Below are positions 6,582 to 14,439 of a DNA stretch of 15,022 bases, one piece after another; position 1 is the first letter of the stretch, and the number at the start of each line of letters is the position of its first letter. Position numbers and translations under genes: made by a program. The stretch lies in contig DGBP01000053.1 of NCBI GenBank assembly GCA_002384855.1, positions 1 to 15,022 of the forward strand, read 5' to 3'. This stretch comes from Nocardioidaceae bacterium UBA4001. GTDB taxonomy: Bacteria; Actinomycetota; Actinomycetes; Propionibacteriales; Nocardioidaceae. The notes beneath the pieces are model-generated. The model was given only the letters and a program-made list of their open reading frames with translations. It was not told the origin of the DNA and searched no databases.

Positions 6582-6636
6582 AACGGCCCATCCCCTCCCC
6601 GCTGCTCGGGCGGACAGTGGAGACGAGGTGAGAGGG

Positions 6637-9027
6637 ATGCGCACTTCGAACGAGACCTCGCGCCGGCTGCACGTCCTCTGGCACGGCGCCCTCGTCGTCC
6701 TCACCACCGTCGCCTTCGCCTTGGCGGTGTTCGCCAACCCGCCTGCCGACGAGTGGTTCTACGTTCAGATCCGGGACATGGACTGGCTCAGCGCCGTCGA
6801 GGGGTTCGACGTGCTGCGCACCTTCCCGGTCGTCCTGACCCTGGTGGCCGTCTCCGTGCTGGTGACGGGGTGGCGGTGCCGCGCGATCACGGTGGCGCTG
6901 GTCGCCACGGTTGCGGGGGTATGGCTGGTGGCCGCTGTGCTGCCGTTCCTCGCCGCGCGTCCTCGGCCTTTCGACTCCGCGCTGACCAGCGAGGACAGCT
7001 TCCCGAACCCGGCCGTGGCTGTGCTCACCGTGCTGGCGTTCCTCGTCCCGGTCGCGCTCCGGGTAGCAGGCCGGCACCACCTGCTTGCCGTCGCGGCGGG
7101 AATCCTCCTCTGGGCGATCGTCCTGGTGGCCGGCGTCGAGGAGGTCTACTCCGCACTGCGGTGGCCGCTCGACGTGGTCGGCGCGATCCTGATCGGCTTG
7201 ACGGGCTCGGTGGCCGCCCTCGGCGTGGTGCAGCACCCGTCGCGGCTCCACGCCGGCTGCCGTGACTGCCCCTGGCAACATGGGCGGGCCACGGCGGCTC
7301 CGGAGGTTGAGGACCACGGCGGCCCTCGACATCCGCTGTACAAGGCGGCCGTCACCTGGGCGGTGCTGCTCGTCGCGGTGCTCGGCGTGGTCGCGTACCA
7401 GCGGGGCGTGCCTCGCAGCCCCGAGTCCGGAGTCATGGGGCACCGGCTGGAGGCCCCGATCAACATCGCGCTGCTCCTGCTCATCCTGGTCGGCGTAGCC
7501 GTCGCCGCGCGCTGGCACCTGACCGGCGCGGTGGTGGTGGCGATCGCCGCGATGCTGCTCGGCTACATGTCGTCATTGCAGTACGCGTCCTGGGTGGCCG
7601 CTCTCGTGGCGACGCTCGGGTTCGTTCCCGCCCTGCTGCTGTGGCTGCAGTGGCACCGGGCGGCCACGGTCCGAGCGTCGGTGGTCCTCTCGATGGTGAT
7701 GGCCGGTGCCCTGGGCACACTCGTCTACTTCGCCGCGTCGACGTACAGCACCTACTGGGGCCCGACGCACGCGATGTCGGCCACCCCGGCACCGGAGGAC
7801 GACCGGGTGCAGTGGATGTGGGCAGGAGCCGTCACCGACTCAGGGTTCCACGTCAAGGCGCGCACCGACCGGTCCTACGACGCCGTCCGCCTGGCCGTCG
7901 ACAACCGGCCCGAGATGACCGACCCCACGTACGCCGGCCCGGTGCCTTCTCGCAGTGACCGGCAGAACGTCGTGGGCCTGACCGTGAAGGATCTCGACCC
8001 GAACCGGGTCTACTACTACGCCTTGGAGGTCGACGGCACGCTGGTGACCGAGCGCATGCAGGAGGTCTCGACCTTCCCGCGCGGACCCGCCTCGTTCTCG
8101 TTCGCTGTCTCGTCCTGCTCGAGGACCGGTTCGAACGGCCTCGTCTACGACGCCATCCGGATGCAGCGGCCACTGTTCTTCCTGAACTACGGTGACTGGT
8201 TCTACGGGGACGTCGAGACCGACGAGGCCGACCTGTTCCGCCGTCAGTACGAGGCGAACCTCACCTCTCCCGCCCAAGCAAGGCTTTACGGCTCTACCGG
8301 GTTCGCCTACGTGTGGGACGACCACGACTCCACGGGCAACGACGCAGACCGGCGGACGACGGGATGGCCGGCCGTCCAGTCCGTGTACCGGCAGTGGGTG
8401 CCGCACTACCCTCTGTCCACTGCGGAGGACGGCCCGATCTACCAGGCTTTCACGGTGGGGGACGTACGGTTCATTCTCACCGACCCGCGGTCACAGCGGG
8501 TCGCAACGGGACCCGAGGACGAGCAGACGATGCTTGGCGGACGGCAGCGCAAGTGGCTCATCGATCAGTTCTCGGATGCGTCCCGATACGGCCTCGTCGT
8601 CTGGGCGAACGGCGCACCGTGGGTGGGGAAGGCCGACCCCACCAACGACACCTGGGCCGGCTTCGCGACCGAGCGCACGGCGATCTCGAACGCGATCGCG
8701 GAGTACGACGTCGACAACCTGCTCATGGTCAGCGGCGACGCCCACATGCTGGCCTACGACGACGGCACCCACACCGACTACTCCGACTCCGGCGAGGCGG
8801 GCTTCCCGCTCTTCCAGGCAGCGTCGCTGGACCGGATCGGCAGCGTGAAGGGCGGCCCGTACACCGAGAAGCCGATTCCCGGCGGCGGGCAGTTCGGGAT
8901 CGTCACCGTGGAGGACGACGGCGAGACCGTCACGGTGACCATGACGGCGAAGAACTACGAGGACGAGGTGCTGTTCGAGCACACCTTCGAGAGCACGCGG
9001 GACGACGCCGGCTCAGGACGTCGGTAG
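6637..9027 (+). CDS. Membrane fusion: degenerate PAP2 domain plus PhoD-type phosphatase
   Basis: A 796-residue protein. The N-terminal half (about 15-370) is membranous with roughly ten hydrophobic spans. Residues 15-195 follow the PAP2 phosphatase plan but have lost its chemistry: RPRP remains (108-111) without the preceding lysine, PSGH reads PNPA (123-126), and the last motif reads EEVYSALRWPLD (168-179), with Arg175 where the catalytic histidine belongs. A linker near 208-236 carries C-R-D-C. The outer part is a PhoD-like domain: an Ig-like lead-in (about 385-480), SSCS with C494, NYGDWFYGD (517-525), WDDHDSTGND (560-569) and VSGDAHM (698-704). PhoD enzymes are Fe/Ca phosphodiesterase/phosphomonoesterases acting outside the cell. 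ATG 6637 was preferred; an in-frame GTG at 6628 is possible. The tail overlaps ppk2 by 15 bases. Confidence 0.87.
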   Translation: MRTSNETSRRLHVLWHGALVVLTTVAFALAVFANPPADEWFYVQIRDMDWLSAVEGFDVLRTFPVVLTLVAVSVLVTGWRCRAITVALVATVAGVWLVAAVLPFLAARPRPFDSALTSEDSFPNPAVAVLTVLAFLVPVALRVAGRHHLLAVAAGILLWAIVLVAGVEEVYSALRWPLDVVGAILIGLTGSVAALGVVQHPSRLHAGCRDCPWQHGRATAAPEVEDHGGPRHPLYKAAVTWAVLLVAVLGVVAYQRGVPRSPESGVMGHRLEAPINIALLLLILVGVAVAARWHLTGAVVVAIAAMLLGYMSSLQYASWVAALVATLGFVPALLLWLQWHRAATVRASVVLSMVMAGALGTLVYFAASTYSTYWGPTHAMSATPAPEDDRVQWMWAGAVTDSGFHVKARTDRSYDAVRLAVDNRPEMTDPTYAGPVPSRSDRQNVVGLTVKDLDPNRVYYYALEVDGTLVTERMQEVSTFPRGPASFSFAVSSCSRTGSNGLVYDAIRMQRPLFFLNYGDWFYGDVETDEADLFRRQYEANLTSPAQARLYGSTGFAYVWDDHDSTGNDADRRTTGWPAVQSVYRQWVPHYPLSTAEDGPIYQAFTVGDVRFILTDPRSQRVATGPEDEQTMLGGRQRKWLIDQFSDASRYGLVVWANGAPWVGKADPTNDTWAGFATERTAISNAIAEYDVDNLLMVSGDAHMLAYDDGTHTDYSDSGEAGFPLFQAASLDRIGSVKGGPYTEKPIPGGGQFGIVTVEDDGETVTVTMTAKNYEDEVLFEHTFESTRDDAGSGRR

Positions 9028-9807
9028 CGACGCGCAGTGGTCGGGCACGTAGGTCCCGGCGACCTCGCGGGGTGGGCGCTCGTAGCCGGTCGACCGCGGC
9101 CGCTCCGGGAGCTCGAGGACGGCGCGCTGCACGTCGACGTAGGGAAGCGTGGAGAGCAGGTGGGCCATCATGTTCAACCGTGCCTGCTTCTTCACGTCGC
9201 TCTCGACGACGTACCACGGCGCCTCGGGGACGTCAGTGTGCACCATCATCTCGTCCTTGGCGCGGGAGTAGGCCTCCCAGCGCGTGATCGACTCCAGGTC
9301 CATCGGCGAGAGCTTCCAGTGCCGCATCGGGTCCTCGAGCCGCGAGCGGAAGCGCCGCTGCTGCTCCTGGTCGCTCACGGAGAACCAGTACTTCCGGAGC
9401 AGGATGCCGTCCTCGACGAGCAGCCGCTCGAAGATCGGGCACTGGTGAAGGAACCGTCGGTGCTCCGCGGGCGTGCAGAAGCCCATCACCTTCTCGACCC
9501 CGGCCCGGTTGTACCAGGACCGGTCGAAGAGCACGATCTCGCCGGCGCTGGGCAGGTGCTCGATGTAGCGCTGGAAGTACCACTGCCCCTTCTCGCGCTC
9601 CGTCGGCGCAGGCAGGGCGGCGATCCGGGCCACGCGGGGGCTGAGGTACTGCGTGATGCGCTTGATCGTGCCGCCCTTGCCCGCCGCGTCACGACCCTCG
9701 AAGACCACGATGACCCGCTGCTGCTCGGCCTTCACCCACTCCTGGACCTTCACCAGCTCGGCCTGCAGCCGGTAGAGCTCCGCGTCGTACACGTCAGCTT
9801 TGGCCAT
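9013..9807 (-). CDS. ppk2: Polyphosphate kinase 2 (PPK2)
   Basis: A 264-residue PPK2 of the short, single-domain class. It shows the Walker A loop GRDAAGKGG (38-46), then Walker B with IVLFDRSWYNRAG (91-103), and the lid segment EDPMRHWKLSPMD with SRAKDEMMVHTD further on. PPK2 moves phosphate between polyphosphate and nucleotides, usually polyphosphate plus a nucleoside di- or monophosphate; which direction and which nucleotide cannot be decided by eye. It is cytoplasmic. The gene converges on the PAP2/PhoD gene with a 15-base overlap. Its ATG at 9807 lacks a clear ribosome site and has a strong 13-bp hairpin ending 14 bases upstream, which may limit read-through from the protease gene or control translation. 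Together with PhoD and the PEP-utilising enzyme it makes a phosphate-transfer neighbourhood. Confidence 0.95.
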   Translation of the reverse strand: MAKADVYDAELYRLQAELVKVQEWVKAEQQRVIVVFEGRDAAGKGGTIKRITQYLSPRVARIAALPAPTEREKGQWYFQRYIEHLPSAGEIVLFDRSWYNRAGVEKVMGFCTPAEHRRFLHQCPIFERLLVEDGILLRKYWFSVSDQEQQRRFRSRLEDPMRHWKLSPMDLESITRWEAYSRAKDEMMVHTDVPEAPWYVVESDVKKQARLNMMAHLLSTLPYVDVQRAVLELPERPRSTGYERPPREVAGTYVPDHCASLPTS

Positions 9808-9821
9808 GGCCCACTGTAGAA

Positions 9822-9865
9822 CGGCGGTGGCTCGACATCCCCCGAGAAGTGCCGAGCCACCGCCG
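9822..9865 (-). terminator. Perfect 13-bp hairpin between the protease gene and ppk2
   Basis: CGGCGGTGGCTCG (9822-9834) and CGAGCCACCGCCG (9853-9865) are perfect complements around an 18-base loop. It lies 15 bases after the protease stop and 14 bases before the ppk2 start, in leftward transcription order. The sequence after the stem on that strand is TTCTACAG, not a T-run, so it is not a classical intrinsic terminator. High-GC actinobacteria often use such U-poor hairpins. It may equally be a leader structure of ppk2. Confidence 0.7.
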
Positions 9866-9880
9866 AACCGCGGAGGTTCC

Positions 9881-12800
9881 CTACTGCGTGTCGACCGCCG
9901 TCAGGTCGACCTCGACACCGCCGCCGACCCAGTTGTTGGTGACCATGTACTTCGTCCCGCTCGGCAGCGCGCCGGACTCGTCGGCGGCGCCGGAGGCGGC
10001 GTCTCCGATCAGCTCGCAGTCGGCGTTGTAGAAGTACAGGTCGAGGTCGTAGAGCGCACCCGAGCCGGTGGTGCTCACCTTGTGGGCGCCGTCCCCGAAG
10101 GAGTCCGGCACCTCCGTGACCCAGCCGTCGACTCCCTGGCTGGCCGGCGGCATCTGGCAGGTCGACTCGAAGTCGAGTCCGGTGACCCCGCCGCCGAGGG
10201 TGTCCGCCGCGGGGTTGCCGCCCGCGATCGTGAACGTCTCGGTGTAGGGCTCGTCCAGAGGCGCCGGCGGCAGCGGCTCGACCGCCACACCGGACCTGCT
10301 GAACACCTGCAGGTCGCCGAACTGCGCGCTGGTCTTGGTCTCGCCGAGCGCCTCGTCGGCCCACAGTCGCACGAAGGAGGCGCGAACCGGTTTCGGCAGC
10401 TCGAAGGTCCGGTGGTGCACGTCCGGGGTGGTCGGACGCGGGACGCCGTAGTCGAAGGCGTCCTCGCCGATCGGCTGGGTCTTCCAGTTGACCCCGTCGG
10501 TCGAGGTCTGCAGCGTGAACGACTTCACCGCCTCGAAGCGCGAGGTGGTGAACGCGCTCACCTGCACCGACGAGATCGTGCTCGGCCGCGCCAGCTCGAT
10601 GACGGCGTTGCCCGACTTGACTGCCGTCTTCCACCGGGTCAGCTCGGTGTCGTCGAGGAGCGCGTCGGCACCGTTGGACGTCGAGGAGACGACCTCCGCC
10701 CCATTGGCCGCGGACGCCAGGTTCGGGACGACGGCGTACTGGTCCGACTTCGTCTCTCCGGCGGCCAGGTCGAAGGTCGGGAGGGTGCGTGCACCGAAGC
10801 CGCGGGCCCGGACGGTCAGCGGGTAGCTGCCCTCCACGGCCGTGATCGTGAACCGGCCGTCCTCACCGGTGGTCGCGACCGGGGTGACACCGGCCTCGAG
10901 CGTGCCGAGCATGACCCGGGCGTCAGCGACGGGGTCGCCGGTGGTGGCGTTGACGACCCGCCCCTGGACGGTGCCGTTGCGCTCGGGGTTCTGGTGGGCG
11001 TACGACGGCACCGGGTCGATGTCGTTGGCGCCGGTCGGGTCCTGCTCGGACTTCTCGTTGGAGGCGTGGATGCCCATGCCCCGGCCGGCGAAGGCGGCGT
11101 AGACGGTGTCCTGGAGGACATCGAAGTCCGCGCGACGGTGGTAGCGGATGTCGAGCGCCTTCATGACCGCGTCACGCATGTCCAGCATGCTCGGGTCGTT
11201 CGGAGCCAGCGGCATCGCGTCGGTGACCAGGAACGCCGCCATGTCCGCGGCCTGCTGCTGCCCGAGGCGCTCGACCAGGGCCTTGCGCATGTCCCACAGG
11301 GTGGCGGCCCAGATCTCGCCGTCGGCGTGAACGCCCGGTCCGGTGATGTCGTAGCCCATGTCGCCGAAGCCGAGCGGGCTGTCGTCGTAGGACCAGTTGC
11401 GGATGCCGCGCTCCATGTTGCCGGTGACGTACGCACCGACGGCCGAGTCGTCCTGGAGCCCCTCGCGGTGCAGGTAGTTGAGGGCGTACCAGTCGCCCCA
11501 GCCCTCACCCATCGCGCCGGACTGGTGCCCGTTGAGGGCGCCGTCCTCGGTGCCGACGTAGCGGTTGGAGAGGCCGTGGGCGTACTCGTGCTCGATCACG
11601 CCGGCGTCGAAGTCGCCGTCACGGCAGGGACCCTCGAACGCGTCGTTGATCGGCTCCCACAGGAACATGCCGCTCCACGGCGGGATGCCGTCGGGGAGCG
11701 TGAGCATGTAGGCGTTGTCACGCCCGGTGTAGAGCGGCGCGCCACCCGACGCGGCACCCGCCTGCACCAGGCCCATGATCGGGTCGCCGCCGTCGAGCTG
11801 GAAGTTCCCGCCGCTCTCGGTGAAGCCGAGCGCGTAGAACTCGTCGTGGATCCGGTTGTGGTGGAAGAAGAGGTTCGTCGACGCGGCGTCGGAGTCCTGG
11901 GCGTACGACGGCGGCACGTCCTGGCACTCGGAGGTCGCCCACGCGTTGGGGAACCCGAAGTTGAACTGCCCGGTGGGGGCGAGCGTCCGGTTCGCCTGGT
12001 CCAGGGGCGCGATGAAGTTGGACCAGTTCTTGAAGGTGTCGGCGTTGTTGCCGAAGGTGGTCACCCCGATGCCGGTGAGGCCGGTCGGGTCGACGTACCC
12101 CTTCGGGGACTCCTCGGTCGGGCCGAAGGGCACCTTGACCGGGTCGCCGCCCTGGGGAGCGCCGGGGTAGTTGGGGTAGACGATGCCCTCGGACTCGTGC
12201 TGGACGAGCGAGCGCTTGTAGAGCAACTTGCCGGACTTCGCGTCGACGACCATGTCCCAGGCCTCGTCGAGCTTGTCGACCAGGAGCACGCGGTAGGCCG
12301 CCTTGGCGCCTTCGGCGGTCGGGAAGACGGTCTTCTTGACGTAGGACTCGGCGGCCAGACCGGTCTTGAACTTCGTGAACCCGGCGACGTCGCCGCTCGC
12401 GGTGGGGGCGACGGTCAGCCCCAGAGCGGAGCCGGCCCTGGTCAGCGCGAGGGCCGGGGTGAGGGCGAACGAGCCGAGGACGTCGGTGGCGGGGCTCACC
12501 GACGCGGTCGCGGAGAGCACGCGGCCGGCGCCGTCGACGGCGACGCCGATGGAGCCGCCGCGGGTCGCGGTGAGCCCGCCGAAGTCCTGGGCGAGGTTGA
12601 CGACCGTGACGTCGATTCCGGTCAGCGCGTGGTCCCGGGTGACCGCCATCGCCGCGACGTCGGCCGCGGAGAGGCCGAACGCGGCGCGGTGGGCGTCTAC
12701 GAAGGCCCGGGCCGCCTCCGCGGGTGAGCCGTCGTGGGCGGCCGAGAGCGTCTGCCCGGCGGCGGGGTAGATGGTCCGCGGAGTACCGAAGCGGCTGTCC

Positions 12801-13057
12801 CAGGTGACGCGGGTGCCGGCCCCGGCGCGGGCAACGAGGTCCTTCACGGCGTCGAGCCGGTCCTCGGTGGGACGCACCACCGGGTTGCCGAGGCGGGTGT
12901 CGTCGGCGGAGTGGGGACCGGCGTCGGCAGGAGCGGTCAGCTCGTGGTCGCCGACGGCGTTGGCCGCAGGAAGGAGTCCTCCCGCGACGATCGATGAGGC
13001 GGCTGTGGCGAGGATCGTCGCCGCAGCAGCAGTGGTTCGGAGGCGCAAGAGAGGCAC
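9881..13057 (-). CDS. Secreted M36 (fungalysin-type) zinc metalloprotease
   Basis: A 1058-residue secreted protease precursor. A signal peptide of about 34 residues ends at AANA. A prodomain (about 60-280, FTP/PepSY-like) precedes the peptidase domain (about 290-665), which has H-E-Y-A-H (H490, E491, H494) and the third zinc ligand E518 in GEGWGDW; both are M36 hallmarks. The tail carries a carboxypeptidase-regulatory-like beta domain (about 692-778), a discoidin/F5-8C-like domain (about 780-920) and a C-terminal segment of about 130 residues of unknown fold. It probably degrades extracellular protein for nutrition. The start is either the GTG at 13057 or, with better spacing from GAGAAAGG, the TTG at 13048; both keep the signal peptide. 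Transcription probably stops at the hairpin 9822-9865. Confidence 0.93.
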   Translation of the reverse strand: MPLLRLRTTAAAATILATAASSIVAGGLLPAANAVGDHELTAPADAGPHSADDTRLGNPVVRPTEDRLDAVKDLVARAGAGTRVTWDSRFGTPRTIYPAAGQTLSAAHDGSPAEAARAFVDAHRAAFGLSAADVAAMAVTRDHALTGIDVTVVNLAQDFGGLTATRGGSIGVAVDGAGRVLSATASVSPATDVLGSFALTPALALTRAGSALGLTVAPTASGDVAGFTKFKTGLAAESYVKKTVFPTAEGAKAAYRVLLVDKLDEAWDMVVDAKSGKLLYKRSLVQHESEGIVYPNYPGAPQGGDPVKVPFGPTEESPKGYVDPTGLTGIGVTTFGNNADTFKNWSNFIAPLDQANRTLAPTGQFNFGFPNAWATSECQDVPPSYAQDSDAASTNLFFHHNRIHDEFYALGFTESGGNFQLDGGDPIMGLVQAGAASGGAPLYTGRDNAYMLTLPDGIPPWSGMFLWEPINDAFEGPCRDGDFDAGVIEHEYAHGLSNRYVGTEDGALNGHQSGAMGEGWGDWYALNYLHREGLQDDSAVGAYVTGNMERGIRNWSYDDSPLGFGDMGYDITGPGVHADGEIWAATLWDMRKALVERLGQQQAADMAAFLVTDAMPLAPNDPSMLDMRDAVMKALDIRYHRRADFDVLQDTVYAAFAGRGMGIHASNEKSEQDPTGANDIDPVPSYAHQNPERNGTVQGRVVNATTGDPVADARVMLGTLEAGVTPVATTGEDGRFTITAVEGSYPLTVRARGFGARTLPTFDLAAGETKSDQYAVVPNLASAANGAEVVSSTSNGADALLDDTELTRWKTAVKSGNAVIELARPSTISSVQVSAFTTSRFEAVKSFTLQTSTDGVNWKTQPIGEDAFDYGVPRPTTPDVHHRTFELPKPVRASFVRLWADEALGETKTSAQFGDLQVFSRSGVAVEPLPPAPLDEPYTETFTIAGGNPAADTLGGGVTGLDFESTCQMPPASQGVDGWVTEVPDSFGDGAHKVSTTGSGALYDLDLYFYNADCELIGDAASGAADESGALPSGTKYMVTNNWVGGGVEVDLTAVDTQ

Positions 13058-13267
13058 CCTTTCTCGACCGGGCCCGCCGGAGCGTCAGCGGGGCTTCGCG
13101 TGATCAACGAGACAGTGCGCCCGAAGTCACGTGCCTGACCAGCAGCCCCTTTCTGCGCTTTGCCGGGTCCGGCATTTGCCACTTGGGTCATGCCGACGGG
13201 CAGGTCGCGCGAGCCGGGCGCGGAAAATGCCTCGCGCCCCTCCCGGCCGGGTGGCACGTTGTCGCCC
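13058..13267. promoter_or_regulatory. Divergent spacer between the protease and the broken acetyltransferase gene
   Basis: A 210-base spacer expected to hold the leftward protease promoter. I cannot fix a -35/-10 pair. Two structures stand out. One is the symmetric decamer GGCATTTGCC (13171-13180). The other is a hairpin of GGGCGCG (13216-13222) and CGCGCCC (13233-13239) around a 10-base A-rich loop. The protease ribosome site GAGAAAGG lies next to the GTG start. I recognise no known riboswitch. Confidence 0.4.
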
Positions 13268-13975
13268 ATGACGACACGCGTGGAGCTGCGTCCGATGGCC
13301 GGGTCGGACCTCGGCGGGGCCGCCCGCCTCCTGGCCCGGAGGCACAGGGGCCACCGGAGCGCCCGGCCGTCCCTTCCACGGCGGTTCGAGGACCCGGCGG
13401 CCCGCGAGCTCGAGCTCGCCGCGGCATGGGAGGCCGAGGCGGCTTCGGGTGCTGTCGCGCTCAGGGGCGGCGAGGTGGTCGGCTCCCTGCTGGGAGCACC
13501 GAGGTCGGGCCCGGCACGAGGACGTCCGGGCGCTCGCCCGGCTCGACCCGGAGCTCCCCGCTCACCACGGGAGGTCGCCGGTGTTCTCCGCCGGGGAGGT
13601 CCCCGGCCTCGAGGAGGCGGTCGCCGACTGGGAGGAGGACCTTGCCGACGAGGGCCTCGCCGCCTTCGTCGCCGAGCGTGACGGGGGGTCGTGGGCTCCG
13701 CTGTCGGGTGCCCGGTCGCGAGGTCGGGCGCCCATGCCGGGCTCGCGCGACCGGAGCACGCCGGGCTGCTGTCGTTCGCCGCCGTCCTTCCTGCTGCCCG
13801 AGGCCTCGGAGCGGGCCGGGCGCTCGGCGAGGCGGTGCTGGCGTGGGCGGCGTCGCAAGGCTTCGACCGGGTGGCCACGGACTGGCGTACGACGAACCTG
13901 CTCTCGTCGCGGGCCTGGCCGGCGCTGGGCTTCGAGGAGACCTTCCTGCGCCTGCACCGGGTCGTCGGCTACTGA
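13268..13975 (+). pseudogene. Broken tandem-GNAT acetyltransferase
   Basis: The reading starts cleanly at ATG 13268 with MTTRVELRPMAGSDLGGAA and goes on to GAVALRGGEVVGSLLGAPRS, the opening of a two-domain GNAT acetyltransferase. Near 13510 sense moves to another frame: DVRALARLDPELPAHH continues to ADEGLAAFVAERDGG, which is the start of the second GNAT domain. At a run of six G (13683-13688) it shifts again into VVGSAVGC, then ARGLGAGRALGEAVLAW (acetyl-CoA loop) and LRLHRVVGY, stopping at 13975. One extra G would repair the second shift. The first junction also lacks the rest of the first GNAT domain, so a deletion of the order of 80-90 residues is inferred from the usual family layout. No single frame could give an active enzyme. 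The neighbouring ahpC fragment points to regional decay. Confidence 0.72.
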
Positions 13976-14031
13976 AACCACCGGTGAGAAGAGCCACGGT
14001 CACCCGCTGACAGGGGACGCCCCCTAAATAG

Positions 14032-14322
14032 GTGCAGTACCCGATGGTGGGCGACCCGACCGGCACGATCACCAACAACTTCGAGGTGATGCGCGAGGGC
14101 CAGGGACTCGCCGACCGCGCGACGTTCCTGATCGACCCCGACGGGATCATCCAGTTCATGGAGATCACCTCCGAAGGCGTCGGCCGCAACGCCGTCGAGC
14201 TGCTCCGCAAGGTGAGGGCCGCACAGTACGTCCGCGAGCACCCGAACGAGGTCTGCCCGGCCAAGTGGGAAGAGGGCGACGACACCCTCACCCCGGTGCT
14301 CGACCTCGTGGGCAAGATCTGA
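14032..14322 (+). pseudogene. ahpC: 5'-truncated alkyl hydroperoxide reductase C (AhpC)
   Basis: The 96 residues match the C-terminal half of AhpC peroxiredoxin from YPMVGDPTG through GLADRATFLIDPDG, then ELLRKVRAAQYV, to the family-typical end DLVGKI. The resolving cysteine is present in EVCPAKW (Cys75 here). The first 90 or so residues, which would hold the peroxidatic cysteine in the F-x-C-P motif, are absent. The 56 bases upstream (13976-14031) do not encode them in any frame. The GTG at 14032 has no good ribosome site. AhpC reduces organic and hydrogen peroxides with electrons from AhpF, and this copy cannot. It precedes an ahpF-like frame in the usual ahpC-ahpF order. A complete ahpC may exist elsewhere in the genome. 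Confidence 0.85.
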
Positions 14323-14352
14323 GGTAGCTCCACCGGCGCAGACGCGCGCCCT

Positions 14353-14387
14353 CCCGGCGCGGGGCAGGACTCCTGTCCCGCGCCGGG
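14353..14387 (+). terminator. 17-bp near-perfect palindrome between ahpC and ahpF
   Basis: CCCGGCGCGGGGCAGGA (14353-14369) and TCCTGTCCCGCGCCGGG (14371-14387) are complementary with one G-U mismatch around a single central C; in RNA the tip would open to a loop of about five bases. It lies 30 bases after the ahpC stop and 52 before the ahpF start. No T-run follows. It may be an attenuator or U-poor terminator that lowers ahpF relative to ahpC, or a protein-binding site. Confidence 0.65.
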
Positions 14388-14439
14388 CACGTCACCACCC
14401 CGCTCGTCCCTCCCCACCCCGAACCCTGGAGAACGTCTC

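Larger units (their letters stand above)
6474..6636. promoter_or_regulatory. Divergent spacer with two hairpins
   Basis: This 163-base spacer lies between the leftward PEP-utilising gene and the rightward PAP2/PhoD gene, so it must hold promoters for both. I could not assign convincing -35/-10 pairs. It holds two perfect inverted repeats, listed separately at 6517-6532 and 6563-6581. GACGAGG at 6623-6629 would serve as ribosome site for the rightward ATG at 6637. Confidence 0.5.

Noticed and set aside
6511..6636. CRISPR array
   Set aside because: Only one repeat-like unit is present; nothing similar recurs at a spacer distance on either side and the element lacks the usual 3' tail.
5094..7265. 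Long plus-strand open frame opposite the PEP-utilising gene and through the spacer
   Set aside because: Low-complexity arginine/proline-rich translation, no ribosome site, and it overlaps two well-supported genes.
9800..12727. Very long open frame on the plus strand opposite the M36 protease
   Set aside because: It is an artefact of high GC at third codon positions. Its composition is arginine/valine/glycine rich without any domain, and the protease on the other strand has clear catalytic motifs.
13058..13267. Riboswitch upstream of the secreted protease
   Set aside because: No conserved core of a riboswitch class known to me could be recognised; only simple hairpins are visible.
14005..14031. 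End of an insertion sequence next to the truncated ahpC
   Set aside because: The GGGGACGCCCC dyad and TAAATA are suggestive, but no transposase remnant, matching opposite end or target duplication was found.
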